Assembly: GCA_964035545.1 (NCBI GenBank)
Contig: OZ037772.1
Span: 3,879,538-3,943,537, forward strand
Source of the DNA: Bugula neritina
Lineage: Eukaryota; Bryozoa; Gymnolaemata; Cheilostomatida; Bugulidae
Direction: 5' to 3'
DNA length: 64,000 bases
The notes beneath the pieces were generated by a model that was given only the letters and a program-made list of their open reading frames with translations, was not told where the DNA came from and made no database searches. Positions 1 through 9,440 of the stretch are shown here, in pieces. A program made the position numbers and the translations under genes. The stretch's first letter is position 1, and each line of letters opens with the position of its first letter.

Positions 1-2669
1 TGTTGCCATTCGGGCTGACATCCGCCCCGGCCACCTTTCAGCGGCTCATGGAGCAGGTCCTCAGTGGGTTACACTGGAAGACGCTGCTAGTCTATCTGGA
101 CGACGTCATTGTTATCTCGCCAGACTTTTCGACTCATGTCAGTCGTCTGCGCGAGGTCTTTGACCGTCTCCGGGCCGCCGGGCTAAAGCTTAAACCCTCG
201 AAATGTGCCCTCCTGCAGCAGGAAGTCAAATATCTCGGACATGTGGTCAGCCGGGACGGCGTTGCCACCGACCCCGAGAAAGTACGGGCCGTACAAGACT
301 GGACTGTTCCCCAAGATATCCATGAACTGAGAGCGTTCCTAGGACTGGTGGGATATTATCGGCAATATATCCCCGAATTCGCAGGTGTGGCACAGCCATT
401 GAATCGGCTAACCGCCAAAGGAGTCCGGTGGCGTTGGACTCAGGAAGAGCAGCAGGCTTTTGATCATCTCAAGGCCCGGCTAGTGGAGGCACCCATCCTG
501 GCCTACCCCGACCCGACCAAACAGTATATCTTGGATACAGATGCCAGCGACCACAGCATGGGGGCTGTGTTGTTCCAGGTACAAGGAGGTACCGAGGTAG
601 TGGTGGCGTATTACAGCAAGGCCCTCTCCACCGCCGAAAGAAACTACTGCACGACCAGGAAGGAACTCCTAGCAGTAGTTAAGGCGGTGAAGCATTTCCG
701 GCCATATCTGTATGGTAGAACGTTCAGATTACGAACCGACCATGCATCGTTGATATGGCTGTGCAAACGGGCCGAACCCTCCAGCCAGGTTGCCAGGTGG
801 CTCGAAATACTTGCAGAATTCTCATATCGGATTGAACATCGCGCCGGCCGGAAGCATGGAAATGCTGATGGTCTGAGCCGTCGTCCAGAGAGAGACTGCA
901 AGCAATGCCTCCATATAGAGAAGCGGGACGGGGGACCCGCCCGCTCGGAAGTGGAGACACAACTGAAGAAAACAGAAGCCTACAGGTGGGAACAAGGCCG
1001 ACTGCAACCCGATGTCCATTCAGATGCTGTCCAGGCCCTTCGGGTCAACCCCACCTTAGCCAGAAATGTCCAGGACTTGTGCCGATTACAGGAAACCCTG
1101 CCAGGGGTAGTGGGAGAGATATTCAGGGTCAAGAAGGAGGGGCGCCGGCCAGGTGAAGAGGAGCAGCGGCAGAAGGGCGTTGAATTCCAACAGTTCTGCC
1201 ACCGCTGGGACTCCCTCAAATTCAACTCGGACGGATTGCTAACCATCTCCTTGGCAGCAGACAGGCAACACCAGGAACGGGAGCGGGTTGTGTGCCCACA
1301 CCCCCTCCGGAGAGAGCTCATCTGGGAGACTCACAAGCAAGCCCATGCGGGGACCAGTAGAGTGATTCGGTGCCTACAGATGCGGTGGTACTGGCCTGGG
1401 ATGACAAGGGATGTGAGGCTACAGATCCGGCAATGTGAAATCTGCCAGGCGAGTAAGCATGGCCGTTCTACCGAGACCACGGGACGGCGCAGGCTGTACG
1501 CCGGTCGCCCGTGGCAGACAGTGGCAGTCGACTTGGTGGGTCCCATGCCGACGTCCGCTCGTGGAAACAACTGGATTCTGGTACTAACGGATCATTTTAC
1601 TAGGTGGGCAGATGCCTTGGCAATCCCGGACGCCTCCGCCCCGACGGTAGCCCGAGCTTTAGATCAGCACGTTTTCTGCTATTTCGGGCTACCGGAGCAG
1701 ATCCACACAGATCAAGGGGCACAGTTCCAATCACAGCTGATGAGGGACCTCTGTCGGGTATGGGGGGTCAACCAAAGTAGGACCACCCCCTACCACCCCC
1801 AAGGAAATGGCGTAGTGGAACGCAACAACAGGATGTTGGGGGACGCCCTGAGGAGTCTACTACTAGGGAAAAGCCAAGAAGAATGGGACGCCGTGCTACC
1901 CCAGATCATGCGTGCATATCGCAGTACTCCCCACTCTAGCACCCAGGAGACACCCAACTTCCTAATGCTAGGCCGGGAAACGCGGGTCCCGGATCATCTC
2001 ACGTACCACGTCCCCCTCCCAGAGGGACCTGTCCACGAATACGTGAGAGAGCTGGTTGATAGGATGAGGACGGCCCATGAGGTCCTAAGGGAAAAACAAT
2101 GGCAAGTGCGAGGGGAAGACTCGGACGAGCCCCCACTCTACCAGGCTGGCGATTGGGTATGGATGATTAGTTACAGGAGGAAGCGCGGACAGTCGGCTAA
2201 ATTACAGCCCAAGTTCGTGGGACCATACTGCATCATCGAAGTGCTACCCAATCACACGTACCGCGTAGAACGCTCCGGACAGATTTCCGTCCAAAGCGAG
2301 AAACGCTTAAAACCGTACTGGGCCAGCCCTGGGGCAGTAGGACAAGCACCACCGCTCCTGGAGCCAGCACGACGACCCACCGGGGGAGGAAGGGCGCCCC
2401 CCACCCGAGAGTGGGAACTTCCCTATAACATACCGGAGGGAAACCCCGAAGCACAAGAACCCCCCCCCACTGTGCAAGAGCCCCCCGAGCAACCAGCACC
2501 TCAGGCGCCCCCACCAGTAAGACCACCCCCCGCCATACCAGAGAGGTTAGACCCACCTACCCTGGAAGTAGGAGAGAGTAGAGCCACCAACCCTGGGGGA
2601 CAGGCCACTTTGCCAGACACAGAAGGCCTAAGGCGTAGCCAGAGGACTCGAAGACCTCCTGGGTACTGA
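1..2669 (+). CDS. pol: Gypsy pol polyprotein, partial (RT end, RNase H, integrase)
   Basis: The frame is open at the left edge and ends at TGA 2667-2669. Residues are counted from position 3. It starts inside the reverse-transcriptase palm (LPFGLTSAPATFQRL) and shows the catalytic YLDD at 31-34. RNase H follows, with LDTDAS near 177-182, RKELLA near 219-224 and the final acidic site in NADGLSRR near 287-294. Integrase has the zinc-binding H444/H448 and C478/C481, then the catalytic triad D510, D570 and E606 with DD35E spacing. A GPY/F-type segment (KFVGPYCIIEVLPNHTY) follows, then a proline-rich tail. No chromodomain is visible. The enzyme would copy and integrate the element. The next ORF is in the same frame after a single TGA, with no other stop between them. 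Confidence 0.95.
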   Translation, partial: LPFGLTSAPATFQRLMEQVLSGLHWKTLLVYLDDVIVISPDFSTHVSRLREVFDRLRAAGLKLKPSKCALLQQEVKYLGHVVSRDGVATDPEKVRAVQDWTVPQDIHELRAFLGLVGYYRQYIPEFAGVAQPLNRLTAKGVRWRWTQEEQQAFDHLKARLVEAPILAYPDPTKQYILDTDASDHSMGAVLFQVQGGTEVVVAYYSKALSTAERNYCTTRKELLAVVKAVKHFRPYLYGRTFRLRTDHASLIWLCKRAEPSSQVARWLEILAEFSYRIEHRAGRKHGNADGLSRRPERDCKQCLHIEKRDGGPARSEVETQLKKTEAYRWEQGRLQPDVHSDAVQALRVNPTLARNVQDLCRLQETLPGVVGEIFRVKKEGRRPGEEEQRQKGVEFQQFCHRWDSLKFNSDGLLTISLAADRQHQERERVVCPHPLRRELIWETHKQAHAGTSRVIRCLQMRWYWPGMTRDVRLQIRQCEICQASKHGRSTETTGRRRLYAGRPWQTVAVDLVGPMPTSARGNNWILVLTDHFTRWADALAIPDASAPTVARALDQHVFCYFGLPEQIHTDQGAQFQSQLMRDLCRVWGVNQSRTTPYHPQGNGVVERNNRMLGDALRSLLLGKSQEEWDAVLPQIMRAYRSTPHSSTQETPNFLMLGRETRVPDHLTYHVPLPEGPVHEYVRELVDRMRTAHEVLREKQWQVRGEDSDEPPLYQAGDWVWMISYRRKRGQSAKLQPKFVGPYCIIEVLPNHTYRVERSGQISVQSEKRLKPYWASPGAVGQAPPLLEPARRPTGGGRAPPTREWELPYNIPEGNPEAQEPPPTVQEPPEQPAPQAPPPVRPPPAIPERLDPPTLEVGESRATNPGGQATLPDTEGLRRSQRTRRPPGY

Positions 2670-2801
2670 GAGGAATATTACTGTGGCCAGATAGGGAAAG
2701 GATACCCTAGCTCGGAGGACGAAGGGCCCCCCTTGTATTACAACTATTCACCACCTAACCACACCACCAGGGAGGCTCGATATCGGCAGGAGATCACTTC
2801 G

Positions 2802-4241
2802 ATGTTCCTCACCCAGGTCGGACAAAAACCCGATCCCGAAATTGGAAAAACCCAGGCGAGGGACTCTCGCGATAAACCACGAACGCATACTTTGTTCATT
2901 CCAATCGCAGCAAGCACACACGCCACACGGAATTTAATCTCTCGCCACCTAACAAATATGGATATTACACCCACTCACCTGAATGTTGAAGAAGAGTCCA
3001 GCACACACCCTGGTAAGTCCACTAGACTAGAATTACCTCCTATACCGGAGAATTGTCTAGGTGGTGATGACAGTAGAAACTCGAACTCTGATTCCCAGAG
3101 TAAGTTCGAGATGTGGAGAACTCACACTTGGAACTCTGAAGGGTCAGACTCAGAGTCACCCAACAAAGATTACCTACTTGACCAGGACATCCAGAGTGTC
3201 ACTCTACCCCCACCTCGGCAGCTCGCAGTATCGCGACGAGTGCTATACAAGGATATCACTAATAATGGAGTGAGTCAGCCATCACGAGTTGGAGATATCG
3301 GTCAGACTCGACCAGCTCAACTCTCTATTTCTGTTGTAGACACCGACAAAGTCGTAGAGCCTGCCTCTATGACTCTCACCTCATTCGGAAGATCCTCCGA
3401 AATCGCGGCACCCCAGGAGCAAGTAATGGAGGGAGATACAGAGACCCCTGCCACTGTCGTCGATATTGGACTAGATGAAGGGGAGGAACAGTGTATCCTG
3501 TCCCCATCCGGGACTACAGACCCCCCTCAAGGACTAGAGGGAGCTGGAGAGCTGGGACTACCACGTGTTTTCAGCACCCGGTCTCACTGGACCAGCACCA
3601 AGACGCGGATCCTGATAGCTGAGGCTTGTGGGGAGCCTAGCAACACGAAGTGCCCCACATGTGGGCGAAGCTTTACCTCGCACAGGCGACTACGGATACA
3701 CGTCCAACAACATTACGTCAACTCATTCTGTCCGTGTGGGGAGTTTAGCTTCCAGCGGGACTACGTGCTCAAGCAGCAACGTATCGGCCGCTGCCACACG
3801 GGCAGAATTTTTGATGTGGATGCGGACAATTATCTAGAGTTCAGGGACCTGATTCTCCCCCACATCAGCGATCCCAAGAAGAGGGAGCTGTTGTCCCAAG
3901 GGTTCCCGGCCTGTCGACCCACTAGTCAGACTCAACCGCCAGAGGACTCCCCAAGTTGTGAGTTGCCACCCACCCAGCCTCTCCGGGTAGTGGTAACTCG
4001 AGCCGAAGCTACTGCAGAAGGAGACCGCTGGACGCCACGAGAAACGGCCCGAACTAGAAGAGAACGGCGTCGGCAGGGCGCACCGAGGCCGCGTAGTATC
4101 ACTCCCTATACTACTAGGCACACACACCGTGGACCCCCGGAGAGTCTGGAGGATATATATCGTGGCCTGGACCGGATCTCTGAGGAACTAGGACGCATAC
4201 GACGCAGGCTGCAGGACCTTGAACAGCCCGCTCGACCCTAA
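2802..4241 (+). CDS. ORF3 of Gypsy element A: C2H2 zinc-finger protein of unknown function
   Basis: The first ATG is at 2802 and another lies at 2958; the frame is open back to the pol stop at 2669. About 480 residues. The first 280 or so are polar, rich in Ser, Thr, Pro and Glu and probably disordered. A classical finger CPTC-x12-H-x3-H follows, with cysteines at about residues 307 and 310 counted from 2733. Next come an FCPCG motif, a basic patch and a VDADNYLEF stretch. The C-terminus is basic and then a short heptad-like coiled coil (ISEELGRIRRRLQDLE). ORF3 of element B has the same order and the same spaced residues, so this is a conserved element gene, not chance. It sits where errantiviruses carry env, but I see no signal peptide or membrane segment. 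A G/GTAAGT donor at 3012/3013 and a pyrimidine-rich acceptor ending at 3339 would remove 327 nt in frame. Confidence 0.75.
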   Translation: MFLTQVGQKPDPEIGKTQARDSRDKPRTHTLFIPIAASTHATRNLISRHLTNMDITPTHLNVEEESSTHPGKSTRLELPPIPENCLGGDDSRNSNSDSQSKFEMWRTHTWNSEGSDSESPNKDYLLDQDIQSVTLPPPRQLAVSRRVLYKDITNNGVSQPSRVGDIGQTRPAQLSISVVDTDKVVEPASMTLTSFGRSSEIAAPQEQVMEGDTETPATVVDIGLDEGEEQCILSPSGTTDPPQGLEGAGELGLPRVFSTRSHWTSTKTRILIAEACGEPSNTKCPTCGRSFTSHRRLRIHVQQHYVNSFCPCGEFSFQRDYVLKQQRIGRCHTGRIFDVDADNYLEFRDLILPHISDPKKRELLSQGFPACRPTSQTQPPEDSPSCELPPTQPLRVVVTRAEATAEGDRWTPRETARTRRERRRQGAPRPRSITPYTTRHTHRGPPESLEDIYRGLDRISEELGRIRRRLQDLEQPARP

Positions 4242-4424
4242 GGGTGACACTTTTCTTTATGTAAATATATATTCTTGTGTGTATTAATTCATTATCCCTT
4301 AACATTTTCTATCTTATATATTTTTGTTTGTGTGACTAGATTAGCCATTCCAGAACTCCCTTACATGTATTTTCTTTTATTATTATATTTTTTTTAATTA
4401 TATCAGAAAGGGGTTGTACTTTCT

Positions 4425-4436
4425 GATGGAGGGGAG
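4425..4436 (+). promoter_or_regulatory. Polypurine tract of element A
   Basis: GATGGAGGGGAG lies directly before the TGTG that opens the 3' LTR. This is the usual position for the primer of plus-strand DNA synthesis in LTR elements. The exact LTR start (4437 or 4439) cannot be fixed without the 5' LTR. Confidence 0.75.
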
Positions 4437-4751
4437 TGTGTGGTAAAATTGTGTATAGTAACTAATACTTGTATCCCCCTTACTATTATTATCTTCATTC
4501 CCATGGAATGCGTGTTTTCTTAGATATACATCATTACATAGCCATAGTATTGTAACAGCTAAGTGTTATGTTGGCAATGATAGGATTAGCTATTATTCCC
4601 AGCTACTTATTACTACCGACGTGACTGGATTAGCTATTGTTTCTGACGGCTCACAGGAACACTTATATAATCAAGATAACCGGGATTTCCCTGCGAAGTT
4701 CGCTCGATTCGAGCGATTCTTTTATTCTAGCCCTGCGAATCCCCTGCGATT

Positions 4752-4777
4752 CGAGCGAATTCCCTCGAATTCGCTCG
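4752..4777. repeat. Perfect 11-bp inverted repeat in U3 of element A
   Basis: CGAGCGAATTC (4752-4762) and GAATTCGCTCG (4767-4777) are separated by 4 nt. Further TTCGAGCG/CGCTCG motifs lie just upstream (4700-4725), so the U3 holds a cluster of related palindromes 30 to 110 bp before the TATA box. A protein-binding site is plausible but unproven. Confidence 0.6.
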
Positions 4778-4806
4778 GAACATTCTGGTGGGAATGTTTC
4801 CCAATG

Positions 4807-4814
4807 TATAAAAG
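4807..4814 (+). promoter_or_regulatory. TATA box of element A LTR
   Basis: TATAAAAG about 370 bp into the LTR, with a plausible start site about 30 bp downstream. It marks the U3/R region. Confidence 0.7.
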
Positions 4815-5010
4815 GGAGCCCTCAACACAGTAGAGTCAGTCTTCAGCCAGCAGCACAACAGGACACATCTCGGAGCTACCAAGCCAGGACAATAACACAC
4901 TTAGTTAATTATCTTATACTTTGTTTACCAGTTTACTAGTAAGTTTTCCATACATGTAAGGAGTTGTCCTCCCTAACTGCTATTTTTGGATTTATATATA
5001 TTATGGAGTA

Positions 5011-5016
5011 AATAAA
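5011..5016 (+). terminator. Poly(A) signal of element A LTR
   Basis: AATAAA about 200 bp after the TATA box, followed by a GT-rich stretch. This fits the end of the R region. Confidence 0.6.
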
Positions 5017-5133
5017 GGGGATTGTGAGTATTACATTTCTTATTTATTGTGCATAAATACCCTCTTACAAAGAGTCACTGTGTTCCATCAGCTAACAACC
5101 CACACCAATAATTGCATGCAGCGAATCATAACA

Positions 5134-6022
5134 TTCTACGCATAAAATTATTACAATATAATTTATAACTTGTAGTTTATAGGTTGTTGTTTTTATATTC
5201 ATGTAACCAGTATTAGTATGAGATTGAGCATCTCAACTTTACGATTTAAATATTTTCTTAGAGAGAAGATTTGCCGTGCTCTACAGTTTTCATTACCTGT
5301 ATAAACAATAACGCTTGAGTTAAACTTCTAGTTTTAAACTAAATAGCTTAAACAAATTGATAGGTGATGTTAATCGTGTAGCTTAGTGATTTATGGATAA
5401 TTATAGATAATAAATATGGTTAAATAGAAAGCTACCAAGCCAGCTATTTGCTTTTTGATTTAATACTAAAATTAGTGATAAGTTTTTACGCAATTTTTAA
5501 ATGCAGCAAGCTGCTAACAAATTATACGCAGCCAATTTACTTTATTCATTTTTCATTTATTAGAGTATCAGAATAAGCATATTGCTTTTTTAAATAGAAC
5601 ACTGGTATTATTCTTAGCTTTCATTTATAATATAATTTATAACTTGTTGTTTTACTTTTTATATTCATGTAACCAGTATCAGCATCTTAACTTTACAGTT
5701 TAATTTTGTGTTGACAGTTTCTAGCCATTTCACTTGTGAAAATAACGTATATAAAATGCCGATGTATGTTTACTATGCTAATGCACATGCAACTAATCTT
5801 GACCTTTGCGTATGAACCTAAAAGAAAGTTAGATAGACCGAGAACCATCCGCCAGTAAAACAAAAGCAGGAAAATAACGCGGGAAATAAAATCGCCTAGA
5901 AAATCGGCTGATTTTTCAGTCAGCAATAGCGAAATCGACAAGCACAAAATCGGCTGAAAAAATCGACCTGTGTACATGTAGCTTAAGGGTCCTCAGTCGC
6001 AAAAACCAAAAGATAGCTTTTC
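5134..6022. other. Non-coding AT-rich spacer with an internal direct repeat
   Basis: I see no gene here. A block at about 5153-5245 (ATAATTTATAACTTG and TATTCATGTAACCAGTAT motifs) is repeated imperfectly at about 5630-5705, so part of this spacer arose by duplication. Confidence 0.4.
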
Positions 6023-6023
6023 C

Positions 6024-6190
6024 AGAGGTGTGGACATATTCAAAAGTTTCAAATTTGGGGAAGGAGAATCTATAGAGGTTCACAAGGATGTCTTAGAAAA
6101 ATTTGACAACTTTTGTAAAAAGACCTCCAACAAAATAATCAAGAGACATCAACTGCTATCAATAGATGAGTATGTCACCAACTTACATTG
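6024..6190 (+). pseudogene. gag: Retroelement gag fragment (copy 1, internally deleted)
   Basis: The + strand matches, base for base over long runs, the gag at 8770-8960 (GVDIFKSFKFGEGES, KFDNFCKKTSNKIIKRHQLLS, IDEYVTNLH). A short internal block is missing relative to the other copies. No start or stop is preserved, so this is a fossil fragment. Confidence 0.75.
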
Positions 6191-6298
6191 TTTATGAGCT
6201 TGATAGAGATAAAACTTCACTCAATACCAAAGACATATTTTCAAATATTGTTTTTTTTGTGTTTGCAGGTAAAAGACCATTTCTATGTGATGTCTGTG

Positions 6299-6641
6299 GC
6301 AAGGCTTTCAAGCGCAGAAAAATCTGATAAAGAGGATAAAACAAAAATGGCCATTCTAATGCGGACCATTAGACCCAGAGGTGTAGACATATTCAAAAGT
6401 TTCAAATTTGGGGAAGGAGAATCTAAAGATGTTTACAAGGATGTCCTATATATAGGAAAATTTGACAACTTTTGGAAAAAGACCTCCAACAAAATAATCA
6501 AAACACATCAACTGCTATCGACAAAACAAGAATGCTTATCAATAGATGAGTATGTCACCAACAGCTTACATGGGATCGCCAGAAAATGTGACCTTGGTGA
6601 CATGTATGATGTCTTTTTTATGCAGGCCTTTCTTCTTGGCA
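6299..6641 (+). pseudogene. gag: Retroelement gag fragment (copy 2)
   Basis: The + frame encodes SSAEKSDKEDKTKMAILMRT, then FKSFKFGEGESKDVYKDVLY, HQLLSTKQECLSIDEYVTNS and GDMYDVFFMQAFLLGI. It is a close relative of the gag at 8638. It lacks the N-terminus and the zinc knuckle, and stops abruptly where the dispersed repeat at 6645 begins. It sits 0.1 kb from copy 1 in the same orientation, so one inserted or duplicated beside the other. Confidence 0.8.
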
Positions 6642-6644
6642 TAT

Positions 6645-6960
6645 ATAATTTTGTATGCTCACATGGAGCTATAGAAGGAAATGTCAGCTAGAAGAGGAAG
6701 GAAATGGAGGTCAAGGCCAGCAACCCAATATCAAGGTCAACTGGAAGAAAGTAGTTTTAGGTCATGACTTGTCATTCTCAATTATGGCGGCTAGTTTGAG
6801 CACACTTTTGGACTAGAAGAGGAAGGAGACAAGGAGACCACAGAACTCTCTGGGGAGGGAGGTAAAACACGCTTCAGCTACAAAGCAAGAGTTGAAAAGA
6901 GAAATAATTGGAAAAAGTTGAAATTTTACTCCATTTGATCCAAAATTAACAGATATCAAT
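6645..6960. repeat. 0.3-kb dispersed repeat, copy 1
   Basis: Nearly the whole stretch recurs in the same orientation at 17901-18219. Shared landmarks are GTATGCTCACATGGA at the start, GTCAGCTAGAAGAGGAAGG, and TTTTACTCCATTTGATC near the end. It contains the palindrome-like pair CTAGAAGAGGAAGGA twice. It abuts a gag fragment, so it may be part of that retroelement. Confidence 0.8.
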
Positions 6961-7166
6961 AAGAGTTGCAATCACATGTTCTCCTGTAGTTTTCAGAACA
7001 AAAGGATGCTTTTGTTGAGCAGAGTCTTGAGCTTGGTGACTTGACAAAATTGCTTTGATCTTAGATAAGTCACAAAAGCATTTATTTGTAGTTAATCTGA
7101 ATACTAATATAAGACAGTTATAAACTAGATCTTAGTTTTAGGTCATATATAGTATGAAATTTTACA

Positions 7167-8075
7167 GACATGAAGAAACAACTAAAGGAGGTGCTGGATG
7201 GGCAGAAAAAACTGATGGCTATAATCACTGATAGCCATAGTGGCAAAGACAATATAACTGAGCAGCTGGAGGAGCCGCTAAAAACAATACAAGAGTTTGA
7301 ATCTCTTGAAGAACTTCTCCAATCCTCAAGAGAAAAACGTTCTGCTCTGGTACATAGTATGCTACTATATAATATAGATTGTAAAGCTAGTTTAAAAACT
7401 TTTGGTGTATAACATGCAATATATAACATCCTGGCGTAGTTGATATTAGAATACAATTTCTAGTGAACTGTAGATTTTCAAGCTATAAAGTGTGTTTCTC
7501 TTATGGAATGTTTCTCATTAAAGTGTTAGAAAAAATATTTGCCCCACTGCAATAACACATTGAATGTATTCATGTAAATTCATGCTATGAAATATAGGTG
7601 CATTAATGTTGTAGACAAAGTTTCTTTTCCAACTGGGAGGAAAAAACTGCGCAGATATGGTGAAAAGAGCCATGAGAAGAATTGGCACCAATGGGCTGTG
7701 GAGCCAATTCAGTATGAAGGGCAAAGCCCATAAACAACATAAAAAGCTGTCTCTAAAAATATATTGAAATAAAATCTGTATCAAAACTTATCAAATCTCT
7801 GGGGCTGCATCAGCAGTTAAAATAGTTGTTGAGTTGTTGAGTTTAGAATAATTGCTCATCTAAAAATTTACTGCATTCACTAAGTTTTACTTTCTAATTA
7901 TATTTCAGAAGCTCTGCTGAAAAGTAAAAATAATAAAGAAATAGATATAGAGATTGAAGTATCGCTATTTTTGCGGCAGTGCCCTTATCAACTGGGAGGG
8001 GATAAGTATAAAAAGACAAGTTTGCAAGATGAGGTTTTTGTTCTGTTGTTTTTCATTTTTCTTAACAAAATAAAG
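7167..8075 (+). pseudogene. Possible DUF4806-type gene remnant (three exon-like blocks)
   Basis: Three + strand blocks read like consecutive pieces of one small protein. Block 1 (about 7167-7350, after a TTTTACAG acceptor) encodes MKKQLKEVLDGQKKLMAII and an acidic stretch. Block 2 (about 7620-7760) encodes LGGKNCADMVKRAMRRIGTN then LWSQFSMKGK. Block 3 (7911-8078, after TATATTTCAG) encodes EIDIEIEVSLFLRQCPYQLG, with AATAAA at 8069. The block 2 pattern (LGGK...RR.. then FS.KGK) and the block 3 ending resemble DUF4806-domain proteins, recalled from family knowledge and not searched. Block 2 ends in TGA without a good donor, so it may be dead. Confidence 0.35.
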
Positions 8076-8117
8076 TAGCCATTACAGAGATCGGTGTAGG
8101 ATCGCAAACCTTTCACC

Positions 8118-8271
8118 AACGTTATATGAAAACCATCTACACAACGTTATGCAACACAACGTTTATGGAACGTTGGTGAAACTTTTTGAGATAAACGTTT
8201 GTTTTAAACGTTGTATACAGTACAAAAATGTGTCGACATTTAAACGTTTATTAAACATTTTGCCCAACGTT
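8118..8271. repeat. Cluster of eight AACGTT palindromes
   Basis: AACGTT occurs eight times in about 155 bp, often extended to AAACGTTTA or ACAACGTTTAT. The spacing is irregular, so it is not a simple tandem array. It lies between the gene remnant and the 5' flank of a gag copy. Confidence 0.6.
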
Positions 8272-8637
8272 TATACAACGTCATATCAATGTAAATTGTT
8301 AGTGGGGTGATTGCTAAAGAACTATGGGGATATTTTGATGGCTCTATAACTGAACCTGAAAAATCAGCTAGTGCTATACTAGACTGACTATACAAAGATA
8401 TTAAGCAAGGCTATGTCAATTATTGTACTCGCGATAATTTGCTATACCTCATAACCAGCTGCACAGAACCAAAGCAAGCATGGGGCACTTTACAAAAACA
8501 CAGAACCAGAAAGCAAGTCAGAAAACTGACAGTGCCTTCCTCCTATCAAAAAGGGAGACAACCAACTACTAACCAAAAAAATACTTAAACGGACACTGGA
8601 TCTAAATTTGTCAAAATAAAAAATAGTTGTTGTAAAC

Positions 8638-9440
8638 ATGGCAACTGCACAAGATGGTGCAGAGTTGTCCACCCAATGGTCCTGCTTCAAGGAAGAGTTC
8701 AACTATTATCTGATAGCCTCAGAAAAATCTGATAAAGAGGATAAAATAAAAATGGCCGTTCTAATGCGGACCATTAGACCGAGAAGTGTGGACATATTCA
8801 AAAGTTTCAAGTTTGGGGAAGGAGAATCTAAAGAGGTTTACAAGGATGTCCTATATATAGAAAAATTTGACAACTTTTGTAAAAAGACCTCCAACAAAAT
8901 AATTAAAAGACATCAACTGCTATCGACAAAACAGGAATACTTATTAATAGATGAGTATGTCACCAACTTACATAGGATTGCCAGAAAATGTGACCTTGGT
9001 GACATGTATGATGATTTTTTTATGCAGGCCTTTCTTCTTGGCATCAACGACACAAACAACTTTAGAAAAAATTGTTTGAGGAGTCAGAAAAGATAGACCT
9101 CAAAAAAGCAATTAAAAAGTGCAAAGTGGCTGAGAGCTCTCAGAGTAATATGAAGACTATTAAAGCGGAAGGAGAATCAATTCATACACTTGGTCTCAAG
9201 GCCACTAAAGCAAACAAAAGTGCCAAACTGTACTTACGCACAACTGACAAGGAAGCGAATAATCCTGCCAAGTCTAACTGTGGAAACTGTGGAAACTGTG
9301 GCAACTCTCATCCTCCTGAAAATGCTTACGGTAAACAGTGTAGTAACTGCAAGAAATTCAACCACTTCAGAGCAGTCTGCAAAAGAAGGAAGATGCATGT
9401 AAATACAATTTTATATCTGAGTGTTATTCCGTGCATTTAA
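8638..9440 (+). pseudogene. gag: Retroelement gag with frameshift and zinc knuckle (copy 3)
   Basis: The ORF opens at ATG 8638 (MATAQDGAELSTQWSCFKEE) and runs through the capsid-like region to about 9060. There the frame is lost in a short A-rich run, and the reading continues in another frame from 9072 (FEESEKIDLKKAIKKCKVAE) to 9440. The second part carries a CCHC knuckle (CSNCKKFNHFRAVC) preceded by a Cys-rich repeat (NCGNCGNCGN). This layout is typical of gag in K02A2.6-like Gypsy elements of invertebrates. No protease or pol follows, so it is a gag-only fragment. An A-run frameshift could in principle be programmed, but without pol I read it as damage. Confidence 0.75.

Larger units (their letters stand above)
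1..5133 (+). mobile_element. Ty3/Gypsy LTR retrotransposon A, 5'-truncated by the window edge
   Basis: The order pol, ORF3, polypurine tract, LTR identifies the 3' part of a Ty3/Gypsy element on the + strand. The 5' LTR, gag, protease and first half of reverse transcriptase lie before the window. Pol is closely similar along its length to that of element B (31947-39441), and both carry a zinc-finger ORF after pol, so they belong to related lineages. The LTRs are unrelated in sequence and differ in length (about 0.7 kb here, 306 bp in B). Both long ORFs are undamaged, which suggests a fairly young insertion. Confidence 0.93.
4437..5133 (+). repeat. 3' LTR of Gypsy element A
   Basis: It begins TGTGTGG immediately after the polypurine tract and ends CATAACA at 5133, giving the expected TG...CA termini. 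It contains a TATA box at 4807 and a poly(A) signal at 5011, so U3, R and U5 can be placed roughly. The partner LTR is outside the window, so the ends are inferred. Confidence 0.75.

Noticed and set aside
644-2556. Antisense ORFs of 60-110 codons within pol of element A; similar ones inside 33800-38826
   Set aside because: Shadows of the real pol and gag frames, without motifs.
8638-9440. Programmed frameshift in the gag copy
   Set aside because: No downstream pol and no stem-loop at the A-run; other copies are also damaged.
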